From the NCBI RefSeq assembly GCF_017377775.1, contig NZ_JAFVLN010000006.1, positions 310,001 to 374,000 on the forward strand: DNA of 64,000 nucleotides. Direction: 5' to 3'. The stretch comes from Streptomyces sp. VRA16 Mangrove soil. GTDB lineage: Bacteria; Actinomycetota; Actinomycetes; Streptomycetales; Streptomycetaceae. A program made the translations under genes and the position numbers. Shown here piece after piece: positions 26,008-33,785 of the stretch (positions are counted from its first letter, which is position 1; every line of letters begins with the position of its first letter). The notes below the pieces were generated by a model, which searched no databases, was not told the origin of the DNA, and saw only the letters and a list, made by a program, of their open reading frames with translations.

Positions 26008-27261
26008 ATGAACCACTCACCGCGCACCCGTACGGTTCTGGGCTGCACCCTCCTGGTGTCGGCCCTCGGTGCGGGCCTCACGGCCTGCGGCAGCTCCTCG
26101 CACCCGCTCTCCGCCAAGCCGTACGACGCGGCGGGCCAGATCTCCTTCAGCGGGCCCGTGGGAGCCAAGAAGGCGGATCCGGACAAGCCGCTGGAAGTCA
26201 CCTCACAGGGCGACGAGGCGCGCATCACCGACGTGACCGCCACGGACGCCGTGGGCCGCTACGTCGCGGGCGAACTCACCGCGGACGGACGCAGATGGCA
26301 CTCCACCGCTCCGCTGGCCGCAGAGGCCCAGTACACGGTCCGCGTCAGTACCGAGGACGAGGACGGGGCGCCCGGCCTGAAGGTCCTCACCTTCGAGACC
26401 GGCAACCCGAGCAAGGAGAAGGCCCTCAAGGTCACCTTCGGGCCCGAGGGCGGCAAGTACGGCGTGGGCCAGCCCGTGGTCGCCACGCTCAACAAGGCCG
26501 TCAAGGACAAGAAGGCCCGCGCCATCGTCGAGCGCGCCCTGAAGGTCGACTCCAAGCCCGCGGCGGCGGAGGGTTCCTGGTACTGGGTGGACAGCAAGGA
26601 ACTCCACTACCGGCCCAAGGAGTACTGGCCCGCCAACGCCACCATCACGGCCCACAGCAACCTGGAGGGCCTCAAGGTCACGGACCGGCTGTGGGGCGGC
26701 AGCTCCAAGCCGCTGACCATCACCACCGGCAACAAGATGGTGGCCGTCACCGACGCCGGCTCGCACTGGATGACGGTCTACCGCAACGGGCAGGAGATCA
26801 ACTCCATCCCGATCACCACCGGCAAGCCCGGCTTCGAGACCCGCAACGGCACCAAGGTGGTCCTCGGCCAGGAGTACTACGTCCGGATGCGCGGCACCAG
26901 CATCGGCATCTCCGAGGGCTCCTCGGACTCGTACAACCTGCCGGTCTACTACGCGACCCGCGTCACCTGGAGCGGTGAGTACGTGCACGCCGCCCCCTGG
27001 TCCACCGGCTCCCAGGGCTACGAGAACGTCAGCCACGGCTGCACCGGCATGAGCACCGGCAACGCCGAGTGGTTCTTCGACACCTTCCGCAAGGGCGACA
27101 TCGTCAAGGTCGTCAACAGCTACGGCGAGGACATGGACCCGTTCGGCAACGGGTTCGGCGACTGGAACCTCGGCTGGAAGGAATGGCGCAAGGGCAGCGC
27201 GCTGACGGCCACCGAGACGGCCGATCCGGCGCAGCAGGCCCGGCTCAGCCCGGAGCTCTGA
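26008..27261 (+). CDS. L,D-transpeptidase lipoprotein with Ig-like domains
   Basis: 417 aa. Signal peptide with lipobox LTAC (Cys27). Residues ~40-235 form bacterial Ig-like/Ldt-type domains, and ~240-375 the YkuD catalytic domain with His327 and the SHGC motif (Cys345). Such enzymes make 3-3 cross-links in peptidoglycan or attach proteins to it. The start is chosen for the -10 box 7 nt upstream; ATG 25984 is an alternative adding 8 residues. It is located between the two halves of the respiratory gene cluster, with its own promoter and a convergent terminator at 27293-27327. Confidence 0.9.
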   Translation: MNHSPRTRTVLGCTLLVSALGAGLTACGSSSHPLSAKPYDAAGQISFSGPVGAKKADPDKPLEVTSQGDEARITDVTATDAVGRYVAGELTADGRRWHSTAPLAAEAQYTVRVSTEDEDGAPGLKVLTFETGNPSKEKALKVTFGPEGGKYGVGQPVVATLNKAVKDKKARAIVERALKVDSKPAAAEGSWYWVDSKELHYRPKEYWPANATITAHSNLEGLKVTDRLWGGSSKPLTITTGNKMVAVTDAGSHWMTVYRNGQEINSIPITTGKPGFETRNGTKVVLGQEYYVRMRGTSIGISEGSSDSYNLPVYYATRVTWSGEYVHAAPWSTGSQGYENVSHGCTGMSTGNAEWFFDTFRKGDIVKVVNSYGEDMDPFGNGFGDWNLGWKEWRKGSALTATETADPAQQARLSPEL

Positions 27262-27292
27262 GCCCGCCGGGCACGATCCGGGTGTGAGACTT

Positions 27293-27327
27293 CCGACTCC
27301 CGTACGCCGATGGCGTACGGGAGTCGG
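27293..27327. terminator. Bidirectional terminator between L,D-transpeptidase and receiver genes
   Basis: Perfect 16-bp stem (27293-27308 / 27312-27327) with a 3-nt loop. Confidence 0.85.
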
Positions 27328-27333
27328 CGCGTG

Positions 27334-27735
27334 TCAGGCCCCGACGGCGAGCCGGGAACGCAGCAGGGAGGCCAGTGCGTCCGCGAATTCGACCGGTTCG
27401 ACCGGAAGCGTCACCGCGGCGTCCGCGCGGCTCCACGTGGCCAGCCAGGCGTCCTGCGGGCGGCCGATGAGGAGCAGCACCGGCGGGCAGCGGAAGATCT
27501 CGTCCTTGATCTGCCGGCACACCCCCATGCCCCCGGCCGGAACGGCCTCGCCGTCCAGGACGCAGACGTCGATCCCGCCCCGGTCCAGCTCCTTGAGGAC
27601 CGCCGGGAGCGTCGCGCACTCGACGAACTGGACCTCGGGGGCGTCGGATGCGGGCCTGCGTCCGGTCGCGAGCCGGACCTGCTCGCGGGTGTTCGCGTCA
27701 TCGCTGTAGACCAGAACCGTCGCGGTCGACTGCAT
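27334..27735 (-). CDS. Stand-alone receiver-like protein, degenerate
   Basis: 133 aa, starting at ATG 27735 with GGAGG 4-5 nt upstream. The fold is a CheY-like receiver: acidic pair D12/D13, and Asp61 in VCVLDGEA in the phospho-acceptor position. The usual switch Thr/Ser (LLLIGRPQ) and the conserved Lys (AAVTLPVEP) are replaced, so it may not be phosphorylated in the normal way. There is no output domain. It sits next to ctaE but on the opposite strand. Role unknown; a phosphorylation-independent adaptor is one possibility. Confidence 0.75.
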   Translation of the reverse strand: MQSTATVLVYSDDANTREQVRLATGRRPASDAPEVQFVECATLPAVLKELDRGGIDVCVLDGEAVPAGGMGVCRQIKDEIFRCPPVLLLIGRPQDAWLATWSRADAAVTLPVEPVEFADALASLLRSRLAVGA

Positions 27736-27933
27736 CGTTCCTCCGAGACCTCGTTGTCATGGGGCGTCTGTAGCGGGCGTCGTTGGCGCGGAGCCTACTC
27801 CTCCCGACACCCCGTCAACACCGGTTCGCGCACGGCGCGGACGGGCCTCGGGCAGGGCTCGGCTGGGCCATATGGGCTGGACACACCCCCCAGACACTCC
27901 GAACGGCACCCCCCGGAGTGAGGGCGAGATAAG

Positions 27934-27954
27934 CGACCGACATAATGTCGGTCG
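27934..27954. promoter_or_regulatory. 21-bp palindrome over the ctaE start codon
   Basis: CGACCGACAT-A-ATGTCGGTCG, perfect 10-bp arms. The right arm begins with the ATG of ctaE, so it could be a repressor operator or an mRNA hairpin hiding the start. Confidence 0.55.
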
Positions 27955-28565
27955 TGGCGACAGCAACGACAGTAGAAACCGGGCACGCGCACCCGTCGGT
28001 CAATCGACCGAACCTCACCAGCGTCGGAACCATCATCTGGCTGAGTTCCGAGCTGATGTTCTTCGCGGCCCTCTTCGCGATGTACTTCACCCTGCGATCG
28101 GTGACCGGACCGGATCACTGGAAGGAAATGGCGTCGAGCCTGAACCTTCCGTTCTCCGCGACGAACACCACGATCCTGGTGCTCTCCTCCCTGACCTGTC
28201 AGCTCGGCGTCTTCGCCGCCGAGCGCGGGGACGTGAAGAAGCTCCGGATGTGGTTCATCGTCACCTTCATCATGGGTGCGATCTTCATCGGCGGTCAGGT
28301 CTTCGAGTACACCGAGCTGGTCAAGAAGGACGGGCTTTCGCTCTCGTCCGACCCGTACGGCTCGGTCTTCTACCTGACCACCGGCTTCCACGGCATGCAC
28401 GTGACAGGTGGCCTCATCGCCTTCCTGTTCGTCCTCGGCAGGACGTACGCGGCCCGGAAGTTCACCCACGAGCAGGCGACCGCGGCCATCGTCGTGTCCT
28501 ACTACTGGCACTTCGTCGATGTCGTATGGATCGGCCTCTTCGCCACGATCTACCTGATCAAGTAG
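27945..28565 (+). CDS. ctaE: Cytochrome c oxidase subunit III
   Basis: 206 aa with five hydrophobic helices, the short form of subunit III. Typical segments are WLSSELMFFAALFAMYFTLR with the conserved Glu, GQVFEYTELV and FHGMHVTGGLIAFLF, ending in SYYWHFVDVVWIGLFATIYL. It stabilises the aa3 core. It is the first gene of the ctaE-qcrC-qcrA-qcrB cluster, 81 bp before qcrC. No good ribosome site is close to the ATG (GAGGGCGAG is about 18 nt away), and the start lies inside a palindrome, so initiation here may be controlled. Confidence 0.96.
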   Translation: MSVVATATTVETGHAHPSVNRPNLTSVGTIIWLSSELMFFAALFAMYFTLRSVTGPDHWKEMASSLNLPFSATNTTILVLSSLTCQLGVFAAERGDVKKLRMWFIVTFIMGAIFIGGQVFEYTELVKKDGLSLSSDPYGSVFYLTTGFHGMHVTGGLIAFLFVLGRTYAARKFTHEQATAAIVVSYYWHFVDVVWIGLFATIYLIK

Positions 28566-28646
28566 TTCGCAGATCGCAGCATCGGGCGAAGCACCCGACA
28601 CATTCCCGCAGCACCGACGCAGAAGATCCTGACACCGGGGTAATCC

Positions 28647-29456
28647 GTGAAAAAGCTCTCCGCACGACGACGCCATCCGCTGGCGGCGGTCGTCGTCCTA
28701 CTCCTCGCGCTGGCGGCCACCGGGGGGCTGTACGCCGCGTTCGCACCCGCGAGCAAGGCGCAGGCCGATGAAACCGCCCAGTCCCTCGCCATCGACGAGG
28801 GCAAGAAGCTCTATTCCGTCGGCTGCGCCAGCTGCCACGGAACCGGCGGTCAGGGCACCACTGACGGTCCTAGCCTGGTCGGCGTCGGCTCCGCCGCCGT
28901 CGACTTCCAGGTCGGCACCGGCCGTATGCCGGCCCAGCAGCCGGGCGCTCAGATCCCGCGCAAGAAGGTCATCTACTCGCAGGCCGAGATCGACCAGCTC
29001 GCCGCGTACATCGCCTCCCTCGGCGCCGGTCCGGTCGCGCCGACCAAGGAGGACTACGACCCGAGCGGCGCCGACGTCGCGAAGGGTGGCGAACTCTTCC
29101 GCACCAACTGCGCCCAGTGCCACAACTTCACCGGTGAAGGTGGCGCGCTGACGCACGGCAAGTTCGCGCCGAGCCTCGCGGACGTCGACCCGAAGCACAT
29201 CTACGAGGCCATGCAGACCGGCCCGCAGAACATGCCGTCGTTCCCGGACACGACGATGACCAAGCAGAACAAGAAGGACATCATCGCGTACCTCGACGCG
29301 GTCAACGGCGACAAGACCGAGAGTCCCGGTGGTCTCAAGCTGGGCGGGCTCGGCCCGGTCAGTGAGGGTCTGTTCGCCTGGATCTTCGGTCTCGGCGGTC
29401 TGATCGCCGTCGCCATCTGGGTTGCCGCTCGGACCGCAAAGGCCAAGAAGTCATGA
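28647..29456 (+). CDS. qcrC: Cytochrome bc1 complex diheme cytochrome c subunit
   Basis: 269 aa from GTG 28647. An N-terminal membrane anchor (~12-32), two cytochrome c domains with CxxCH motifs at Cys60-His64 and Cys155-His159, and a C-terminal helix (~238-262). In actinobacteria this tethered diheme subunit replaces soluble cytochrome c and passes electrons directly to CtaC. The stop overlaps the qcrA start (ATGA). Confidence 0.97.
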   Translation: MKKLSARRRHPLAAVVVLLLALAATGGLYAAFAPASKAQADETAQSLAIDEGKKLYSVGCASCHGTGGQGTTDGPSLVGVGSAAVDFQVGTGRMPAQQPGAQIPRKKVIYSQAEIDQLAAYIASLGAGPVAPTKEDYDPSGADVAKGGELFRTNCAQCHNFTGEGGALTHGKFAPSLADVDPKHIYEAMQTGPQNMPSFPDTTMTKQNKKDIIAYLDAVNGDKTESPGGLKLGGLGPVSEGLFAWIFGLGGLIAVAIWVAARTAKAKKS

Positions 29457-30508
29457 CTAGCCAAGACATTCCAGAAGAGAACCTGCCCGCCACGGAGCAG
29501 GACGCCGAGCACGGTTCGGTAGCGGTGAAGGACAACCCCTTCGCCGACCCGGGGCTGCCCCCGCACGAGCACCGGATCCAGGACATCGACGAGCGGGCCG
29601 CCCGGCGGTCCGAGCGCGTCGTGGCCATGCTGTTCACGATCTCGATGCTGGCCACCATCGGCTTCATCGCGTCGTACGTCACCCTCGACGTCGACAAGAG
29701 CATCTACGTCTTCCCGATCGGGCACATCAGCGCGCTGAACTTCGCGCTGGGCCTGACGCTGGGCGTGGCCCTGTTCTGCATCGGCGCGGGCGCGGTCCAC
29801 TGGGCCCGCACCCTGATGTCCGACGAAGAGGTCATCCAGGAGCGCCACCCGATCGAGGCGGAGCCCGAGGTCAAGGCGAAGGTCCTGCAGGACTTCGCCG
29901 ACGGTGCCCGCGAGTCGCAGTTCGGCCGTCGCAAGCTGATCCGCAACACGATGTTCGGTGCGCTCGCCCTGGTGCCCCTCTCCGGTGTCGTCCTGCTGCG
30001 CGACCTCGGGCCGCTGCCCGAGAAGAAGCTGCGCACGACGGCCTGGAAGAAGGGCCTCAAGCTCGTCAACATGAACACGAACCTGCCGCTGCGTCCCTCG
30101 GACATCGCGGTCGGTTCGCTCACCTTCGCCAAGCCCGAGGGCGTGGAGGAGCACGACGAGGACTTCCAGAACGTCATGGCCAAGGCGGCCCTGATGATCG
30201 TCCGTATCCAGCCGGACAACATCAAGGACAAGCAGGAGCTCGAGTGGTCGCACGAGGGTGTGGTCGCGTACTCGAAGATCTGCACCCACGTCGGTTGCCC
30301 GATCTCCCTGTACGAGCAGCAGACGCACCACGTGCTGTGCCCCTGCCACCAGTCCACCTTTGACCTCTCCGACGGTGCCCGGGTCATCTTCGGCCCCGCC
30401 GGCCACGCGCTGCCGCAGCTGCGCATCGGTGTCGACGAGGAGGGCTACCTCCAGGCCCTCGGCGACTTCGAAGAGCCCGTCGGTCCTGCCTTCTGGGAGC
30501 GCGGATGA
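29453..30508 (+). CDS. qcrA: Cytochrome bc1 complex Rieske iron-sulfur subunit
   Basis: 351 aa. Three hydrophobic helices (about 54-77, 89-113, 165-184); the third is preceded by GRRKLI (158-163), a Tat-like twin-Arg, as known for actinobacterial Rieske proteins where the third helix is Tat-dependent. The [2Fe-2S] ligands are Cys277/His279 (CTHVGC) and Cys296/His299 (CPCHQS), with Cys282 and Cys298 for the disulphide. It takes electrons from menaquinol at the Qo site. It overlaps qcrC upstream and qcrB downstream by ATGA. Confidence 0.97.
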   Translation: MTSQDIPEENLPATEQDAEHGSVAVKDNPFADPGLPPHEHRIQDIDERAARRSERVVAMLFTISMLATIGFIASYVTLDVDKSIYVFPIGHISALNFALGLTLGVALFCIGAGAVHWARTLMSDEEVIQERHPIEAEPEVKAKVLQDFADGARESQFGRRKLIRNTMFGALALVPLSGVVLLRDLGPLPEKKLRTTAWKKGLKLVNMNTNLPLRPSDIAVGSLTFAKPEGVEEHDEDFQNVMAKAALMIVRIQPDNIKDKQELEWSHEGVVAYSKICTHVGCPISLYEQQTHHVLCPCHQSTFDLSDGARVIFGPAGHALPQLRIGVDEEGYLQALGDFEEPVGPAFWERG

Positions 30509-32166
30509 GTACTGCAACCACGAACACAGAGTCATTTGGTGCTGACGCACCGGGGCCTTCGCGCGAGAAGGCCCCGGCCGGCGAGCGCGTCGCCGACTGG
30601 GCGGACGGACGCCTCGGGATCTACTCCCTGGCCAAGTCCAACATGCGCAAGATCTTTCCGGACCACTGGTCCTTCATGCTCGGCGAGATCTGCATGTACA
30701 GCTTCATCATCATCATCCTCACGGGTGTGTACCTGACGCTGTTCTTCCACCCCTCGATGAACGAGGTGGTGTACGACGGAAGCTACGTCCCGCTCAAGGG
30801 CCAGCTGATGTCGGAGGCGTTCAACTCGACCATGCACATCTCCTTCGATGTGCGCGGTGGCCTGCTGATCCGTCAGATCCACCACTGGGCCGCGCTGATC
30901 TTCCTCGCCGGCATGTTCGTGCACATGATGCGCGTGTTCTTCACGGGCGCGTTCCGCAAGCCGCGTGAGATCAACTGGCTGTTCGGCTTCCTGCTGTTCG
31001 TCCTGGGCATGTTCACCGGTTTCACCGGTTACTCGCTCCCGGACGACCTGCTCTCCGGCACCGGTGTCCGCTTCACCGAGGGCGCGATCCTGTCCACGCC
31101 GATCGTCGGCACGTACATCTCGTTCTTCCTCTTCGGCGGCGAGTTCCCGGGCGGCGACTTCGTCGCGCGGTTCTACTCGATCCACATCCTGCTGCTGCCG
31201 GGCATCATGCTCGGCCTGATGGTGGCGCACCTGATCCTGGTCTTCTACCACAAGCACACGCAGTTCGCGGGTGCCGGAAAGACCGAGAAGAACGTCGTCG
31301 GCATGCCGCTGCTCCCGGTCTACATGGCCAAGGCGGGTGGCTTCTTCTTCCTGGTCTTCGGTGTCATCGCGGTCATCGCGGCGATCGCCTCGATCAACCC
31401 GATCTGGGCCATCGGCCCGTACCGCCCGGACCAGGTGTCCACCGGCGCCCAGCCCGACTGGTACATGGGCTTCGCCGAAGGCCTGATCCGTGTGATGCCG
31501 GGCTGGGAGATCAACCTGTGGGGTCACACGCTCGTCCTGGGTGTGTTCATCCCGCTGGTCGTCTTCGGACTCGTCCTCGGCGCGATGGCGGTCTACCCGT
31601 TCATCGAGTCCTGGGTCACCGGTGACAAGCGCGAGCACCACATCCTGGACCGTCCGCGCAACGCCCCGGTCCGCACCGGTCTGGGCGTCGCCTGGATCAC
31701 GATGTACATGGTCACGCTCGTCGGTGGTGGTAACGACCTCTGGGCCACGCACTTCCACCTGTCGCTGAACGCGATCTCCTGGTTCGTCCGGATCTTCTTC
31801 TTCGTGGGACCGGTCATCGCCTTCATCGTCACCAAGCGGATCTGCCTCGGCCTGCAGCGTCGCGACAAGGACAAGGTGCTGCACGGACGCGAGTCCGGCA
31901 TCATCAAGCGCCTGCCGCACGGTGAGTTCATCGAGGTCCACGAGCCGCTCGGCTCCGAGGCCCTGCACACGCTCACGGCGCACCACCAGTACGAGCCCGT
32001 CGAGATCGGCCCCGAGGTCGACGAGAACGGTGTGGAGCGCAAGGTGTCGCGTTCGCAGAAGCTGCGCGCCAAGCTCTCGAAGGGCTACTACGGGGAGAAC
32101 AACCAGATCCCCAAGCCCACCGCCGAGGAGTACAAGGAGATCACCAGCGGCCACGGCCACCACTGA
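30505..32166 (+). CDS. qcrB: Cytochrome bc1 complex cytochrome b subunit
   Basis: 553 aa, cytochrome b with eight or more helices and the long actinobacterial C-terminal extension. Heme b ligands are His126/His140 and His227/His242. The Qo motif PEWY appears as PDWY (317-320), as is usual in actinobacteria. It oxidises menaquinol. The start overlaps the qcrA stop. A terminator follows at 32205-32235 before trpD. Confidence 0.97.
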   Translation: MSTATTNTESFGADAPGPSREKAPAGERVADWADGRLGIYSLAKSNMRKIFPDHWSFMLGEICMYSFIIIILTGVYLTLFFHPSMNEVVYDGSYVPLKGQLMSEAFNSTMHISFDVRGGLLIRQIHHWAALIFLAGMFVHMMRVFFTGAFRKPREINWLFGFLLFVLGMFTGFTGYSLPDDLLSGTGVRFTEGAILSTPIVGTYISFFLFGGEFPGGDFVARFYSIHILLLPGIMLGLMVAHLILVFYHKHTQFAGAGKTEKNVVGMPLLPVYMAKAGGFFFLVFGVIAVIAAIASINPIWAIGPYRPDQVSTGAQPDWYMGFAEGLIRVMPGWEINLWGHTLVLGVFIPLVVFGLVLGAMAVYPFIESWVTGDKREHHILDRPRNAPVRTGLGVAWITMYMVTLVGGGNDLWATHFHLSLNAISWFVRIFFFVGPVIAFIVTKRICLGLQRRDKDKVLHGRESGIIKRLPHGEFIEVHEPLGSEALHTLTAHHQYEPVEIGPEVDENGVERKVSRSQKLRAKLSKGYYGENNQIPKPTAEEYKEITSGHGHH

Positions 32167-32204
32167 TCTCTGATCTGACAGTCATCGCTGTACTGCCACG
32201 GCAG

Positions 32205-32238
32205 GAGCCCTCGTCCAGGCACTGGACGGGGGCTCTTT
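32205..32238 (+). terminator. Terminator of the qcr operon
   Basis: 13-bp stem with one G-T pair (32205-32217 / 32223-32235), 5-nt loop, followed by TTT. Confidence 0.8.
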
Positions 32239-32311
32239 GCCGTCCCAGGACCTCGGTAAGGTGGGACTGCTTTTCTTCATCCTCTTTCCCATGTGAACAA
32301 CAGGAGCGGCC

Positions 32312-33376
32312 ATGAGCGCTTTGACCCCCGCTGGAGGCAACACCGCGGCGGGCCGTTCCTGGCCCACCGTGCTGAACGGTCTGCTGGAGGGCCACGACCA
32401 GAGCGCCGACGACACCGCGTGGGCGATGGACCGCATCATGAGCGGTGAGGCCACCGACGCTCAGATCGCCGCCTTCGTGGTCGCGCTGCGCGCCAAGGGC
32501 GAGACGGTCCAGGAGATCACCGGCCTGGTCCGCGGCATGTACGAGCACGCCAACACCATCGAGGTGCCGGGCGAGGCCGTCGACATCGTGGGCACCGGCG
32601 GCGACGGCGCGAAGACCGTCAACATCTCCACCATGTCCGCCATCGTGATCGCGGGCGCCGGAGCCAAGGTCGTCAAGCACGGCAACCGGGCCGCCTCCTC
32701 GGCCTCGGGCTCCTCGGACGTCCTGGAGAAGCTGGGCGTCAATCTGGACCTGGCCCCGGCCCGTGTCCCCCAGGTCGCCGAGGAAGCGGGCATCACGTTC
32801 TGCTTCGCGATCAAGTTCCACCCGGCGCTGCGGTACGCGGGCGCGGCCCGCGGCCAGATCGGCATCCGGACCGTGTTCAACCTGCTCGGCCCGCTGACCA
32901 ATCCGGCCCGCGTCAAGGCGCAGGCGGTCGGTGTCGCCGACCCGCGGATGGCGCCCGTCGTGGCCGGCGTCTTCGCCGAGCGCGGCAACTCCTCGCTGGT
33001 CTTCCGCGGCGACGACGGGCTCGACGAGCTGACCGTCACCGGGACGTCCCGGGTCTGGGTGGTGCGCGACGGCGCCGTGCGCGAGGAGGTCTTCGACCCG
33101 CGTGACGTCGGCATCACCCCGGTGCCGATCGAGGCGCTGCGCGGCGGCGACCCGTCGTTCAACGCGGAGGTGGCCAGGCGGCTGCTCGACGGGGAGCGCG
33201 GGCCGGTCCGTGACGCCGTCCTGCTGAACTCCGCCGCCGCGCTCGTCGCCGTACGCCCCGGCAGCGGCACGCTCGTCGAGCAGATCGCGGCCGGCATGGA
33301 GCGGGCCGCCGAGTCGATCGACTCCGGCGCCGCGAAGGGCACCCTGGAACGCTGGGTCGTCGCCTCCAACCGCTGA
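32312..33376 (+). CDS. trpD: Anthranilate phosphoribosyltransferase
   Basis: 354 aa. It transfers phosphoribose from PRPP to anthranilate in tryptophan synthesis. The PRPP motif GTGGDG is at 94-99, with KHGNRAASSASGSSDVLEKLG and the LLGPLTNPA segment also intact. GGAG lies about 7 nt upstream of the ATG, and TAAGGT near 32255 may be its -10 box. It is a single gene; no other trp gene is adjacent. It is followed by a 12-bp hairpin at 33386-33430 and a SAM-IV riboswitch belonging to the next gene. Confidence 0.96.
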   Translation: MSALTPAGGNTAAGRSWPTVLNGLLEGHDQSADDTAWAMDRIMSGEATDAQIAAFVVALRAKGETVQEITGLVRGMYEHANTIEVPGEAVDIVGTGGDGAKTVNISTMSAIVIAGAGAKVVKHGNRAASSASGSSDVLEKLGVNLDLAPARVPQVAEEAGITFCFAIKFHPALRYAGAARGQIGIRTVFNLLGPLTNPARVKAQAVGVADPRMAPVVAGVFAERGNSSLVFRGDDGLDELTVTGTSRVWVVRDGAVREEVFDPRDVGITPVPIEALRGGDPSFNAEVARRLLDGERGPVRDAVLLNSAAALVAVRPGSGTLVEQIAAGMERAAESIDSGAAKGTLERWVVASNR

Positions 33377-33385
33377 GCACGACGC

Positions 33386-33430
33386 AGGGCGCAGTCCGAC
33401 TTCTCTGTCTCAAGAGTTGGACTGCGCCCT
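33386..33430 (+). terminator. Terminator of trpD
   Basis: AGGGCGCAGTCC (33386-33397) pairs with GGACTGCGCCCT (33419-33430), 21-nt loop. Confidence 0.7.
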
Positions 33431-33466
33431 TGCCGTATCCCGGACGTGTGGCAGGATGCTGTCCAA

Positions 33467-33603
33467 GGTCATGAGTGACAGCGCTGTGTTCATCCACTGC
33501 AGAAGGCCCCAGCCCGCTGTCCGGCAACCCTCCGTCCGTGGCGGGGTGCCCTGGGTGAAGACCAGGCCGTACGCAGCAAGGCGCACGGCAAGCGCGGACC
33601 CCT
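33467..33603 (+). ncRNA. SAM-IV riboswitch
   Basis: Matches the SAM-IV consensus that I remember: GGTCATGAGTGACAGC at the 5' end, CCGGCAACCCTCC, GGCGGGGTGCC, CTGGGTGAAGACC and a 3' GGCAAGCGCGGACC. P1 is GGTC (33467-33470) with GACC (33560-33563), P2 is GACAGC (33477-33482) with GCTGTC (33516-33521). The pseudoknot loop CCCAG (33508-33512) can pair with CTGGG (33551-33555); the version I recall has CCCGG/CCGGG, so both sides have changed together. It binds S-adenosylmethionine and controls the downstream aminotransferase. Confidence 0.9.
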
Positions 33604-33619
33604 CGCAACCCTGGGGTCC
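33596..33619 (+). promoter_or_regulatory. Hairpin at the 3' edge of the SAM-IV aptamer
   Basis: GGACCCC (33596-33602) can pair with GGGGTCC (33613-33619). The left arm is part of the aptamer's 3' end, so ligand state could decide whether this hairpin forms, 9 nt before the ribosome site of the leader ORF. Confidence 0.4.
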
Positions 33620-33641
33620 TGGTCCTCAAGGGAGCAGTCTC

Positions 33642-33662
33642 GTGAGCAAGCGAATGCGATAG
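33642..33662 (+). CDS. Putative six-residue leader peptide MSKRMR
   Basis: GTG AGC AAG CGA ATG CGA TAG, with a strong ribosome site AAGGGAG 7 nt upstream (33628-33634). It lies between the SAM-IV aptamer and the aminotransferase gene. The strong ribosome site followed by such a short frame suggests that the riboswitch acts on translation of this leader and, through it, on downstream expression. A pyrimidine-rich tract follows at 33692-33707. Translation has not been shown. Confidence 0.45.
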   Translation: MSKRMR

Positions 33663-33785
33663 GGCGTTTCGGCCCCGCCTCTGCGTACCGTTTTCCTTTT
33701 CTTTCCATGCCGTCGAGCCCTGTTCCGTAGCGCTCAGACGTGGCTCCGGCATGGTCAATTCGCTTGACTCGCCAGGGAGTTCACC

